Part shown: in pieces, positions 7,325 through 15,035 of the stretch
Numbering within the stretch: position 1 is the stretch's first letter
Layout: every line of letters begins with the position of its first letter
From: Micromonospora pisi
GTDB lineage: Bacteria; Actinomycetota; Actinomycetes; Mycobacteriales; Micromonosporaceae
Assembly (NCBI RefSeq): GCF_003633685.1
Contig: NZ_RBKT01000001.1
Location: 7,502,001 to 7,566,000 of the forward strand
Direction: 5' to 3'
Length of the DNA stretch: 64,000 nt
Position numbers and translations under genes: made by a program
The notes under the pieces: model-generated
Database searches by the model: none
What the model was told of the DNA's origin: nothing
What the model saw: only the letters and a program-made list of their open reading frames with translations

Positions 7325-10300
7325 TTGTCAGCACGACACACACGTCGAGGCGCGGGACGGATGCTCCGACCCGCGGTCGCCATCGCGGCGGCAATCGTCC
7401 TCGGCTTCACGGCCCAGCCGGTGGTCGCCGTCGCGGCCCCGGCTTCGGCTCCGGTCGACAGCCAGGTGCTCAGGGAATCGTCCGGCACCGGCGGTACGAC
7501 CTTCATGGTCTACCTGAAGGAGCGGGCCAAGCTGGACGCGGCGGCGAAGCTCCGTGACGCCGACACCCGCTCGGCTGAGGTGCACCGCCAGTTGACCGGG
7601 ACCGCTGATCGTACCCAGTCGGGCCTGCGTGCCCTGCTGAACACCAAGCGGGCGCGGTACACGTCGTACTGGATCGCGAACGCCCTGCGGGTCGAGGGGG
7701 ACCGGGCTCTGGTCGAGGCGATCGCCGCCCGACCCGAGGTGGCCCGAATCGACCCGGTGCGGACGTACGAGGTGGTCAGGCCCGCGCCCGGGAACACCAC
7801 GGCCAAGGCCGGCGCGGCCGGGGCCGAGTGGGGGATCGCGAACATCGAGGCGCCCCGGGTGTGGGACGAGTTCGGTGACCGGGGTGAGGGCATCGTGGTC
7901 GCCAACATCGACGGCGGCGTCCAGTACGACCACCCGGCCCTGGTCGGCAAGTACCGGGGAAACAACGGCGACGGGACCTTCACCAACGACTACAACTGGT
8001 ACGACCCCTCCGGTGTCTGCACCGGAGAAACACCGTGCGACACCTCCGGCCACGGCACCCACACCATGGGCACGATGGTCGGCGACGACGGTGCCGGCAA
8101 CCAGACCGGTGTCGCGCCCGGCGCGAAGTGGATCGCGGCCAAGGCGTGCGAGGGCTCGTGGTGCTCGGACGCCTCTCTGCTCAACGCGGGCCAGTGGATG
8201 CTGGCCCCGACCGACCGCAACGGCCAGAACCCGCGCCCGGACCTGCGGCCCGACATCGTCAACAACTCGTGGGGCGGCGGCCAGGGCAACCTGTGGTACA
8301 AGCAGGTCGTCGACGCCTGGCGCGCGGCCGGCATCTTCGCGGTCTTCTCCGCCGGCAACTCCGGTCCCGCCTGCAACACCGCCAACTCGCCGGGCGACTA
8401 CCCCGGGTCGTACGCGGTCGGTGGCTTCAACGCGACCAACCAGGTCTACTCGTACTCCAGCCGGGGTAGCTCCTCGGCGGACGGCGGAATCAAGCCGAAC
8501 ATCTCGGCGCCGGGCGAGGACGTCCGGTCCACCTGGCCCGGCAGCGGGTACACGACCATCAGCGGCACCTCGATGGCGGCCCCGCACGTCTCCGGGACGG
8601 TGGCGCTGATCTGGTCCGCCGCGCCGAGTCTGCGCCGTGACCTCGCCGCGACCGAGAAGCTGCTCGGCGAGACCGCCACCGACGTCGACGCGACCGAGTG
8701 CGGCGGTACCGCCGCCAACAACAACGTCTTCGGCGAGGGCCGACTCAACGCGTATCAGGCGGTGCTCAAGGCGCCGCGCGGCGACGTCGGCCGAATCAGC
8801 GGTCGGGTCACCGACGCGGCCACCGGCGAGCCCCTGTCCGGGGTCACGATCACGACCGGCGGACCGCACGGGGTGACCGGGACCGATGGCGACTACACGT
8901 TGAGCCTGCCGCCCGGCGAGCACACGCTGACCGCGAGCGCGTACGGCTACACGAGCCGGACCGTGGCGGTGACCGTGGTCGTTGGCGGCTCACTCACCGA
9001 GAACTTCGCGCTGGCGGCGCAGCCGATGGTGACGGTCTCGGGTCGGGTCACCGACGGCTCCGGCCACGGCTGGCCGCTCTACGCCAGGATCGACGTCAGT
9101 GGACGGCCCGGCGGCCCGGTCTTCACCGACCCGGTCACCGGTAGGTACTCGTTCACCGTGCCCGCCAACACCGCGTACACCCTCGGCACCACGGCCCAAT
9201 ACTCCGGATACCGGAAGGTCACCAGCACCGTGCCGGTGGCAGACGTGGCGAAGACGGTCAACATCAAGGTCCCGGTCGACCACGGCTGCACCGCCGCCGG
9301 CTACTCGGGCAGCTTCACCGCGCCGCTGTTCGCCACCGAGACCTTCGACGGCACCAGGGTGCCGGCGGGTTGGTCCGTGGTCAACCGCACCGAGTCTCCC
9401 GGCTGGGCCTTCGACGACCCGGGCAACCGGGGCAACTCGACCGGCGGTAGCGGTAACTTCGCGATGGTCGACAGCATCCGTCAGGGTCTCGACGCCCGCC
9501 AGGACACGGATCTGATCTCCCCGACGTTCGACCTCACCGGGATCGGTGCGCCGTATCTGCGGTTCAACAGCGACCTCTACGCCACCGCCACGGACGACAT
9601 GGGGGACGTCGACGTCTCCACCGACGGCGGTACCACCTGGACGAACGTCTGGCACGGTGACGACTACCGGCGCGGCCCGGTCCAGGAACTGGTTCCGCTC
9701 GAACCAGCCGCCGGCCAGGCCGACGTCCGGGTGCGGTTCCGCTACAGCGCCAACTTCGGCTGGTGGTGGGGGGTCGACAACGTCGAGCTGATCAATCGGG
9801 CCTGCACGCCGACCCCGGCCGGCCTGGTCGCCGGGTTCGTCACCGACAAGAACACCGGTGCCGGACTCAACGGGGTCACCGTCGCCAGCCCGGACGCGTC
9901 GGCCGAGCGGGCGGTCACCACGGCGACGCCGCAGGATCCGAACATCTCCGACGGGTTCTACTGGTTCCTCTCCACCCTGACCGGGCCTCACCCGTTCGAG
10001 GCGAACCTGCGGCCGTACCAGGCGGTGCGGAGCGAATTCGCGATCGAACCGGACCGGGTGAACAAGGCGAACTTCGCCCTCAAGGCCGGGCGGATCACCG
10101 TCAGCCAGACCACCGTCGAGGCGAACCAGCCGTACGGCAGCACCCGGAGCACCTCGATCACGTTGAAGAACACCGGCAGCGCACCGGCGACGGTGGAGGC
10201 GCTACAGCGTGCCGGGCAGTTCGAGGTGCTCGCCCCGAAGGCGGCACCGCTGGTCGAGCGGCGGGTCTCCGGCATCTCCAAGGGCATTCACGCAGTCCCC

Positions 10301-11734
10301 TCCGCCGGCACCGGGGGGTCGGCTCCCGGTTCCCCGAACGCCGAGCCGCAGGCGACCGACCCCGCGTGGAGCCGGATCGCCAACGCCCCGGCACAGATCT
10401 CCGACAACTCGGCCGTCAACCTCGGTGGCAAGGTCTACTCCGTCGGTGGCGGCTCGGGTAGCGGATCGGAGCGTTCCACCTGGGTGTACGACCCGGACAC
10501 CAATGTGTGGAGCGGGTTGCCCGAGATGCCCAGAGGTCGGGCCAAGGCGTCGGCGGCGGCGGTGAACGGCAAGATCTACGTGCTCGGTGGCTGGTCCGCC
10601 GAGGGCTCCCTGATTCCCTCGGTGGACGTCTTCGATCCCCAGCAGGGCACCTGGAGCACGCTCGTCGGTGTGCTCCACCCGGCGCCCAGGGCAGCGGCCG
10701 GCACCGCCGTGGTGGATGGAAAGATCATCATGGTGGGTGGCTGTGCCGACGCGGACTGCACCGACACCAGGGACCTGGTGACCTTCGACCCGAGCAGCCG
10801 TACCTTCACCACCGGGGCCGACTACCCGGTGGCCGTGTCGTACGCCTCCTGTGGCGCCATCGGTAGCGGCGTCTACTGCGCCGGTGGCATCTCCACGCAG
10901 ACCTACCGGGACACCTACGGCTACGACCTGGCCGCCGACGCCTGGACGAGGCTGCCGGACCTGCCGATCGATCTGTGGGGTTCGCAGACCACCGTGGCCG
11001 GCGAGATGCTGATCGTGTCCGGCGGTGTGACCGCGAACTCGAGTGCGGTCACCAACCGGACGATCGCGTACGACCCGGCCAGCCAAGCCTGGCGGGACCT
11101 GCCGAACGCGCAGGTCGCGGCCTTCCGGGGCGCGATGGCCTGCGGGGTGTACAAGATCGGTGGTGCCCTGGGTGCCACGGTCACCAGCGAGTCCGAGCGG
11201 TTGAGCGGATTCGGCGACTGCTCGACGGCAGCCGCGCCGTGGCTCCAGACGACGCCGGCCAGCTTCACCCTGGCGGCGGGCGCGTCGAAGACGATCACGC
11301 TCACCCTGACCGCGACGCCCGAGGCGGGCATTGACCAGCCCGGCACCTACCGGGCCCAGATCGGGTTCCGGGCGGACAGCCCTTATCCGGTGCCGACGGT
11401 CGACGTCAATGTCGGAGTCGCCGCACCCGCTGACTGGGGCAAGATCCAGGGAACGGTGACCGGCCAGAGTTGCGCAGGTCAGCGGCTGCCGCTGCCGGCG
11501 ACCGTCCGGTTCAACCTCGCCGGTACGGGTGGCAGGACCGGTTACACGCTGCGGGCCGACGCCCAGGGGCGTTTCGTGTACTGGCTGCCGGCCGGCACGT
11601 ACCAGGTGGTGGTGAGCCGGGAGGGCTGGACCCCGAAGGTCAAGCAGCAGAGGGTCGACGCCGGTTTCACGCTGACGTACGACGTGGTGCTCGCGACGGC
11701 CTCGTCCTGTGGCACCCGGGCGGGTGGGATCTGA
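7325..11734 (+). CDS. Large secreted subtilisin-like serine protease (S8) with carboxypeptidase-regulatory and kelch domains
   Basis: The precursor is 1469 residues. A signal peptide (arginine-rich n-region, hydrophobic core AAAIVLGFTAQPVVAV) is followed by an I9-type inhibitor propeptide (about 55-150). The S8 catalytic domain (about 168-490) has triad Asp196 (NIDGGVQYDHP), His243 (SGHGTHTMG) and Ser416 (GTSMAAPHVSG), with oxyanion Asn in SAGNSGPAC. Carboxypeptidase-regulatory-like beta domains, a jelly-roll domain of immune-inhibitor type and about five kelch repeats (about 1010-1300) complete it, with another regulatory-like domain at the C terminus. It resembles bacillopeptidase F-type secreted proteases. 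The TTG at 7325 follows GGAGG by four bases; the ATG at 7361 is the alternative and still leaves a signal peptide. Confidence 0.9.
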   Translation: MSARHTRRGAGRMLRPAVAIAAAIVLGFTAQPVVAVAAPASAPVDSQVLRESSGTGGTTFMVYLKERAKLDAAAKLRDADTRSAEVHRQLTGTADRTQSGLRALLNTKRARYTSYWIANALRVEGDRALVEAIAARPEVARIDPVRTYEVVRPAPGNTTAKAGAAGAEWGIANIEAPRVWDEFGDRGEGIVVANIDGGVQYDHPALVGKYRGNNGDGTFTNDYNWYDPSGVCTGETPCDTSGHGTHTMGTMVGDDGAGNQTGVAPGAKWIAAKACEGSWCSDASLLNAGQWMLAPTDRNGQNPRPDLRPDIVNNSWGGGQGNLWYKQVVDAWRAAGIFAVFSAGNSGPACNTANSPGDYPGSYAVGGFNATNQVYSYSSRGSSSADGGIKPNISAPGEDVRSTWPGSGYTTISGTSMAAPHVSGTVALIWSAAPSLRRDLAATEKLLGETATDVDATECGGTAANNNVFGEGRLNAYQAVLKAPRGDVGRISGRVTDAATGEPLSGVTITTGGPHGVTGTDGDYTLSLPPGEHTLTASAYGYTSRTVAVTVVVGGSLTENFALAAQPMVTVSGRVTDGSGHGWPLYARIDVSGRPGGPVFTDPVTGRYSFTVPANTAYTLGTTAQYSGYRKVTSTVPVADVAKTVNIKVPVDHGCTAAGYSGSFTAPLFATETFDGTRVPAGWSVVNRTESPGWAFDDPGNRGNSTGGSGNFAMVDSIRQGLDARQDTDLISPTFDLTGIGAPYLRFNSDLYATATDDMGDVDVSTDGGTTWTNVWHGDDYRRGPVQELVPLEPAAGQADVRVRFRYSANFGWWWGVDNVELINRACTPTPAGLVAGFVTDKNTGAGLNGVTVASPDASAERAVTTATPQDPNISDGFYWFLSTLTGPHPFEANLRPYQAVRSEFAIEPDRVNKANFALKAGRITVSQTTVEANQPYGSTRSTSITLKNTGSAPATVEALQRAGQFEVLAPKAAPLVERRVSGISKGIHAVPSAGTGGSAPGSPNAEPQATDPAWSRIANAPAQISDNSAVNLGGKVYSVGGGSGSGSERSTWVYDPDTNVWSGLPEMPRGRAKASAAAVNGKIYVLGGWSAEGSLIPSVDVFDPQQGTWSTLVGVLHPAPRAAAGTAVVDGKIIMVGGCADADCTDTRDLVTFDPSSRTFTTGADYPVAVSYASCGAIGSGVYCAGGISTQTYRDTYGYDLAADAWTRLPDLPIDLWGSQTTVAGEMLIVSGGVTANSSAVTNRTIAYDPASQAWRDLPNAQVAAFRGAMACGVYKIGGALGATVTSESERLSGFGDCSTAAAPWLQTTPASFTLAAGASKTITLTLTATPEAGIDQPGTYRAQIGFRADSPYPVPTVDVNVGVAAPADWGKIQGTVTGQSCAGQRLPLPATVRFNLAGTGGRTGYTLRADAQGRFVYWLPAGTYQVVVSREGWTPKVKQQRVDAGFTLTYDVVLATASSCGTRAGGI

Positions 11735-11756
11735 CCGGAGTGCTGGCGTGACGTGA

Positions 11757-11800
11757 CGGCGGTGGCCGTCGGACCCGACGGGGTTCGGCGGCCACCGCCG
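11757..11800. terminator. Bidirectional hairpin between subtilase and small secreted protein genes
   Basis: CGGCGGTGGCCG (11757-11768) pairs perfectly with CGGCCACCGCCG (11789-11800), giving a 12-bp stem with a 20-base loop. It lies between convergent genes ending at 11734 and 11816. There is no T tract, as is common in actinomycete terminators. Confidence 0.7.
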
Positions 11801-11815
11801 CGTGGCTGACGTCGG

Positions 11816-12088
11816 TCAGAGGGGTTCGGGGCACTGTGCGCTGGCCAGTTCCAGCCAGCGGGTGGTGATGCCGAACGAGTCGGTGGTGCCGTCGCAGAAC
11901 CTGGTCCGGCCACCGACGACCGTCTCGAAGGTGGCGGAGCTGTAGTAGATGTACGTGCACTGGTATCCGGCCTTGCAGACCGGGATGGCCTGGGCGGGTG
12001 AGGCGGGGCCGACGAGGGCGGTGGCAACACCGGCGGCTGCCGCCACCATGGCGAAGGTCCGACGGAGCATGAGCTTGCGACGGGGCAC
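11816..12088 (-). CDS. Small secreted protein, DUF6289-like
   Basis: A 90-residue precursor begins MPRRKLMLRRTFAMVAAAAG with a Sec signal peptide ending near PAQA, leaving a mature domain of about 55 residues. The mature part has three cysteines (VCKAGYQC and RFCDG, plus a late Cys) and the phrase TVVGGRTRFCDG, which recalls the small actinobacterial DUF6289 family; function is unknown. The GTG at 12088 has GGGAGG five bases upstream, which decides the start over the internal ATG at 12070. A promoter lies at 12133-12161. Convergent with the big protease gene, and possibly co-secreted, though nothing links them functionally. Confidence 0.75.
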   Translation of the reverse strand: MPRRKLMLRRTFAMVAAAAGVATALVGPASPAQAIPVCKAGYQCTYIYYSSATFETVVGGRTRFCDGTTDSFGITTRWLELASAQCPEPL

Positions 12089-12132
12089 GGTTCCTCCCAG
12101 TGTCTGTCCACTTCGGATTGCGGACTCGACAC

Positions 12133-12161
12133 ATTCTGTGGCGGTCGTCCGTCGAGAGCAA
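12133..12161 (-). promoter_or_regulatory. Promoter of the small secreted protein gene
   Basis: On the minus strand TTGCTC (12161-12156), 17 bases, CAGAAT (12138-12133). It predicts a 5' leader of about 38 bases containing the GGGAGG ribosome-binding site. Confidence 0.45.
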
Positions 12162-12298
12162 TGGGTAGCCGGAGGATTCCGTAGAGTGCCAGCATCCGTA
12201 GAACCGGCACGAGCACGTATCGCGAACGCGGTATACGCCCTGGCAGACGCCATGATCGGCGAGGACTAGCCTGGGAGGCCCGTACCGAAGGAGCAGCG

Positions 12299-13873
12299 AT
12301 GAACCCGACCCGCGACGACCAGGTCGGCGGCCTGGTCCGGTACGGCCAACCCGCCGGCCGTTGGGTGCTGCTCGCCACCGTGCTCGGCTCCGGCCTGGCC
12401 TTCGTCGACTCGACCGTGGTCAACATCGCGCTGCCCCGGATCGGTGACGACTTCCACGCCGGTGCCGCCGCCCTGCAGTGGACCGTCAACGGATACACGC
12501 TCAGCCTGGCCTCGCTGATCCTGCTCGGCGGCTCGCTGGGTGACCGGTTCGGCCGCCGTCGGATCTTCGTCGTCGGCGTGGTCTGGTTCGCCATCGCCTC
12601 GCTGCTCTGCGGGCTGGCGCCGAGCGAGGAGATCCTGGTCGCGGCCCGCGTCCTGCAGGGCATCGGCGGGGCGCTGCTCACCCCGGGAGCGCTCGCCATC
12701 CTCGGCGCGTCGTTCCATCCGGACGACCGGGCCAAGGCGATCGGGGCGTGGTCCGGCCTGGGTGGCATCGCCGGTGCCCTCGGGCCGTTCCTCGGGGGTT
12801 GGCTGGTCGAGGTCGCCAGTTGGCGGCTGGTTTTCCTGATCAACGTACCGCTGGCGGCGGTGGTCGCGCTGGTCGCGATCCGGCACGTACCGGAGTCGCG
12901 TGACCCGGACGCGCCCGACCGGTTCGACGTCGTCGGATTGCTCACCGGCGCGGCGGGTCTCGCCGGTCTCACCTACGGGTTCACCGCGTGGCCGACCGCC
13001 GGGCCGCAATCGCCGACCGTGCTGGTCACCCTGGCCGTCGGAGTCGCCGGGATGATCGGATTCGTGGTCGCCGAGCGGCGCTCGTCGCACCCGATGCTGC
13101 CGCTGGAGGTCTTCAGGATCCGGGCGTTCAGCGCGGTGAACCTGGTGACCTTCGCCGTGTACGCCGCGCTCGGCGGGGTGTTCTTCCTGGTTGTGTTGAA
13201 TCTCCAGGTCGTCGTGGGGTTCAGTCCGCTGGCGGCGGGCACGGCGATGCTTCCGGTGACCGTGCTGATGCTGCTGCTCTCGGCGCGCGCCGGGGCGCTG
13301 GGGCAGCGCATCGGCCCGAGGATCCCGATGACGGTCGGGCCGGCGGTCTGCGCCGGGGCACTGGTGCTGCTCGCCGGGGTCGGGTCGCGGACGTCCTATC
13401 TCACCGGGGTTCTGCCGGCGGTGCTGCTGCTCGGCCTGGGACTCTCCCTGACCGTGGCACCGCTGACCGCCACCGCGCTCGGTTCGGTGGACGAACGGCA
13501 CGCCGGCATCGCCAGCGGCGTCAACAACGCGGTCGCCCGCGCGGCCGGTCTGCTCGCGGTCGCCGTCCTGCCGCTGGCCGCCGGGATAGGTGCCGGCAGC
13601 CTCACCGACGCCGCCGACCTGGGACCGGTCTACCGGGTGGCCATGCTGATCTGTGCCGGTCTGCTGCTGCTCGGCTCCGTGATCGCCCTGGTCGGTGTCC
13701 CGTCCCGGCTTCCCGGTCAGCGGCAGTCGGCGGAGCCGGACGTGCCGTCTGGCGCCGACGATCCGATCAGTCCGGTACGGGTCCACTGCGCCGTGGACAG
13801 CCCGCCACTGCACCCGCAACCGACCGACGGGCCGGTTGCCGGCGGCCGGGCCGGGGCGTCGGAACGACGGTAG
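12299..13873 (+). CDS. DHA2-family (EmrB/QacA) MFS drug exporter, 14 TM helices
   Basis: The 524-residue protein begins with helix 1 WVLLATVLGSGLAFVDSTVVNIALP, the DHA2 signature containing the conserved Asp. It then shows the MFS loop motif LGDRFGRRRIF, motif B RVLQGIGGALLTPGALAIL, and motif C in helix 5 (GIAGALGPFLGGWLV). Fourteen helices can be counted, followed by a hydrophilic tail of about 45 residues. It should export hydrophobic or cationic compounds using the proton gradient. GGAG precedes the ATG at 12299, and a -10-like TAGCCT lies at 12267-12272. The convergent HxlR gene begins its 3' end 26 bases away; a local regulatory link is possible but not shown. Confidence 0.92.
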   Translation: MNPTRDDQVGGLVRYGQPAGRWVLLATVLGSGLAFVDSTVVNIALPRIGDDFHAGAAALQWTVNGYTLSLASLILLGGSLGDRFGRRRIFVVGVVWFAIASLLCGLAPSEEILVAARVLQGIGGALLTPGALAILGASFHPDDRAKAIGAWSGLGGIAGALGPFLGGWLVEVASWRLVFLINVPLAAVVALVAIRHVPESRDPDAPDRFDVVGLLTGAAGLAGLTYGFTAWPTAGPQSPTVLVTLAVGVAGMIGFVVAERRSSHPMLPLEVFRIRAFSAVNLVTFAVYAALGGVFFLVVLNLQVVVGFSPLAAGTAMLPVTVLMLLLSARAGALGQRIGPRIPMTVGPAVCAGALVLLAGVGSRTSYLTGVLPAVLLLGLGLSLTVAPLTATALGSVDERHAGIASGVNNAVARAAGLLAVAVLPLAAGIGAGSLTDAADLGPVYRVAMLICAGLLLLGSVIALVGVPSRLPGQRQSAEPDVPSGADDPISPVRVHCAVDSPPLHPQPTDGPVAGGRAGASERR

Positions 13874-13899
13874 CCGGAGGTGCTGGCTGCGCGGCCCGG

Positions 13900-14370
13900 T
13901 CAGCGACTGTGGAGTCCCGGGCCGGGCCGGGGCACCACGGCCCGGGGCGTGTCCACCTCGTGTCCGTCGGCGCAGCGCAGCTCGATCCGGACCGGCGCCT
14001 CGCAGTCCCGGTGCGCGGCGACCAGGGGGGAACCCTCCGGGTCGGCGAGGTAGCGGTCGCCCCAGGACAGGAGTGCGACAAGCACCGGCCAGAGGTCGAG
14101 TCCCTTCTCGGTGAGTCGGTATTCGTGGCGCTGCCGGGCACCCGGCTCCCGGTACGGTTCCCTCCGCAGCAGCCCTTGGTCGACGAGTCGGGTGAGCCGG
14201 TTCGTCAACACCTGCCGGGGGATGCCGGTTCGTTCACGCATGTCGTCGAAGCGGCGTACGCCGGTGAAGATCTCGCGGAGCACCACCACGGTCCAGCGTT
14301 CGCCGAGGATCGCCATCGCCCGCGCGATGGTGCAGTTGTCCAGCTCCCAGTCCAGCGGTGTCGGTGTCAC
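13900..14370 (-). CDS. HxlR-family winged-helix transcriptional regulator
   Basis: The 156-residue protein has the HxlR hallmark start (NCTIARAMAILGERWTVVVLREI), with an N-terminal Cys at residue 13, and the winged helix FDDMRERTGIPRQVLTNRLTRLVDQGLL. A C-terminal extension of about 50 residues (HRDCEAPVRIELRCADGHEV) contains two more cysteines, a common feature of the longer actinobacterial HxlR members. Such regulators often respond to electrophiles or quinones. It starts with GTG at 14370 and appears leaderless. It is divergent from, and shares a 54-base promoter region with, the thioesterase at 14425, its likely target. Confidence 0.9.
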   Translation of the reverse strand: MTPTPLDWELDNCTIARAMAILGERWTVVVLREIFTGVRRFDDMRERTGIPRQVLTNRLTRLVDQGLLRREPYREPGARQRHEYRLTEKGLDLWPVLVALLSWGDRYLADPEGSPLVAAHRDCEAPVRIELRCADGHEVDTPRAVVPRPGPGLHSR

Positions 14371-14376
14371 ACCGTC

Positions 14377-14405
14377 AGGCTAGGTCTTGTTGACAGACTC
14401 AGCAA
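14377..14405 (-). promoter_or_regulatory. Leaderless promoter of the HxlR gene
   Basis: TTGCTG (14405-14400), 17 bases, TAGCCT (14382-14377) on the minus strand. The predicted start of transcription coincides with the GTG codon at 14370. It overlaps the oppositely directed promoter of the thioesterase gene. Confidence 0.55.
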
Positions 14406-14418
14406 CGCCTGCGACGCT
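14390..14418 (+). promoter_or_regulatory. Leaderless promoter of the PaaI-type thioesterase gene
   Basis: TTGACA (14390-14395), 17 bases, GACGCT (14413-14418). The predicted transcript begins at about 14425, which is the GTG start codon; no ribosome-binding site is visible. The -35 box lies inside the spacer of the divergent HxlR promoter, so a repressor bound here would block both. Confidence 0.5.
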
Positions 14419-14424
14419 GCGTCT

Positions 14425-14973
14425 GTGACTCAGACTCAGCAGGCCGGCGCCGTGGACGAGATCGCGCAACCGGGACCGCGCAGCCGTACCTTCACCTGGT
14501 CCGACCCGGCGATCAACGCGGCGAGCCTGGGGCGGCGCAGCGGCCTCGAACTGCTCCGCTCGATGATCGCGGGAGAGTTGCCGCCACCACCGGTGATGCA
14601 CCTGATCGACATGACCCGGATGACGGCCGACGAGGGCCGGGTGACCGTCGAGATGCCGGTCCACGAGTTCCACTACAACCCACTCGGCAGTGTGCACGGC
14701 GGGGTGCTCTCCACCCTGCTCGACACCGCCGCCGGCTGCGCCGTGCACAGCACGCTGCCGGCCGGGATCGGCTACACCTCACTCGACCTGAACGTGAAGT
14801 TCCTCCGCCCGGCGACCGTCGCGTCGGGCGTACTGCGCTGCGAGGGAACGGTGCTGCAACGCGGACGACGTACCGCGCTGGCCGAGGCGAAGGTGCTCGA
14901 CACCACCGGCAGGCTGATCGCGCACGCCACCTCCAGTTGCCTGATCTTCGAGCTGGAAGCACCCACGGCCTGA
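14425..14973 (+). CDS. PaaI-family hotdog-fold acyl-CoA thioesterase
   Basis: The 182-residue protein shows the PaaI hotdog motif: HEFHYNPLGSVHGGVLSTLLDTAAGCAV (about residues 87-114), with the HGG turn and catalytic Asp, then YTSLDLNVKFLRPA and the final strand pair (CEGTVLQRGRRTALAEAKVLD). Such enzymes hydrolyse acyl- or phenylacetyl-CoA thioesters in the cytosol. The start GTG at 14425 was chosen from the family length and the leaderless promoter. The frame is open far upstream but that part is the shadow of other genes. Divergent HxlR gene is the likely regulator. Confidence 0.88.
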   Translation: MTQTQQAGAVDEIAQPGPRSRTFTWSDPAINAASLGRRSGLELLRSMIAGELPPPPVMHLIDMTRMTADEGRVTVEMPVHEFHYNPLGSVHGGVLSTLLDTAAGCAVHSTLPAGIGYTSLDLNVKFLRPATVASGVLRCEGTVLQRGRRTALAEAKVLDTTGRLIAHATSSCLIFELEAPTA

Positions 14974-14984
14974 GTCGGGAGCCG

Positions 14985-15023
14985 GTGAAGCCCATCCCGG
15001 CCCGGCCGGCACGGGCTTCTCAC
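14985..15023. terminator. Hairpin between convergent thioesterase and MocR genes
   Basis: GTGAAGCCC (14985-14993) pairs with GGGCTTCTCAC (15013-15023) with one bulged base; the loop contains a GC-rich palindromic stretch. It sits between genes ending at 14973 and 15036. Confidence 0.5.
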
Positions 15024-15035
15024 CCGAAGCGCCGG

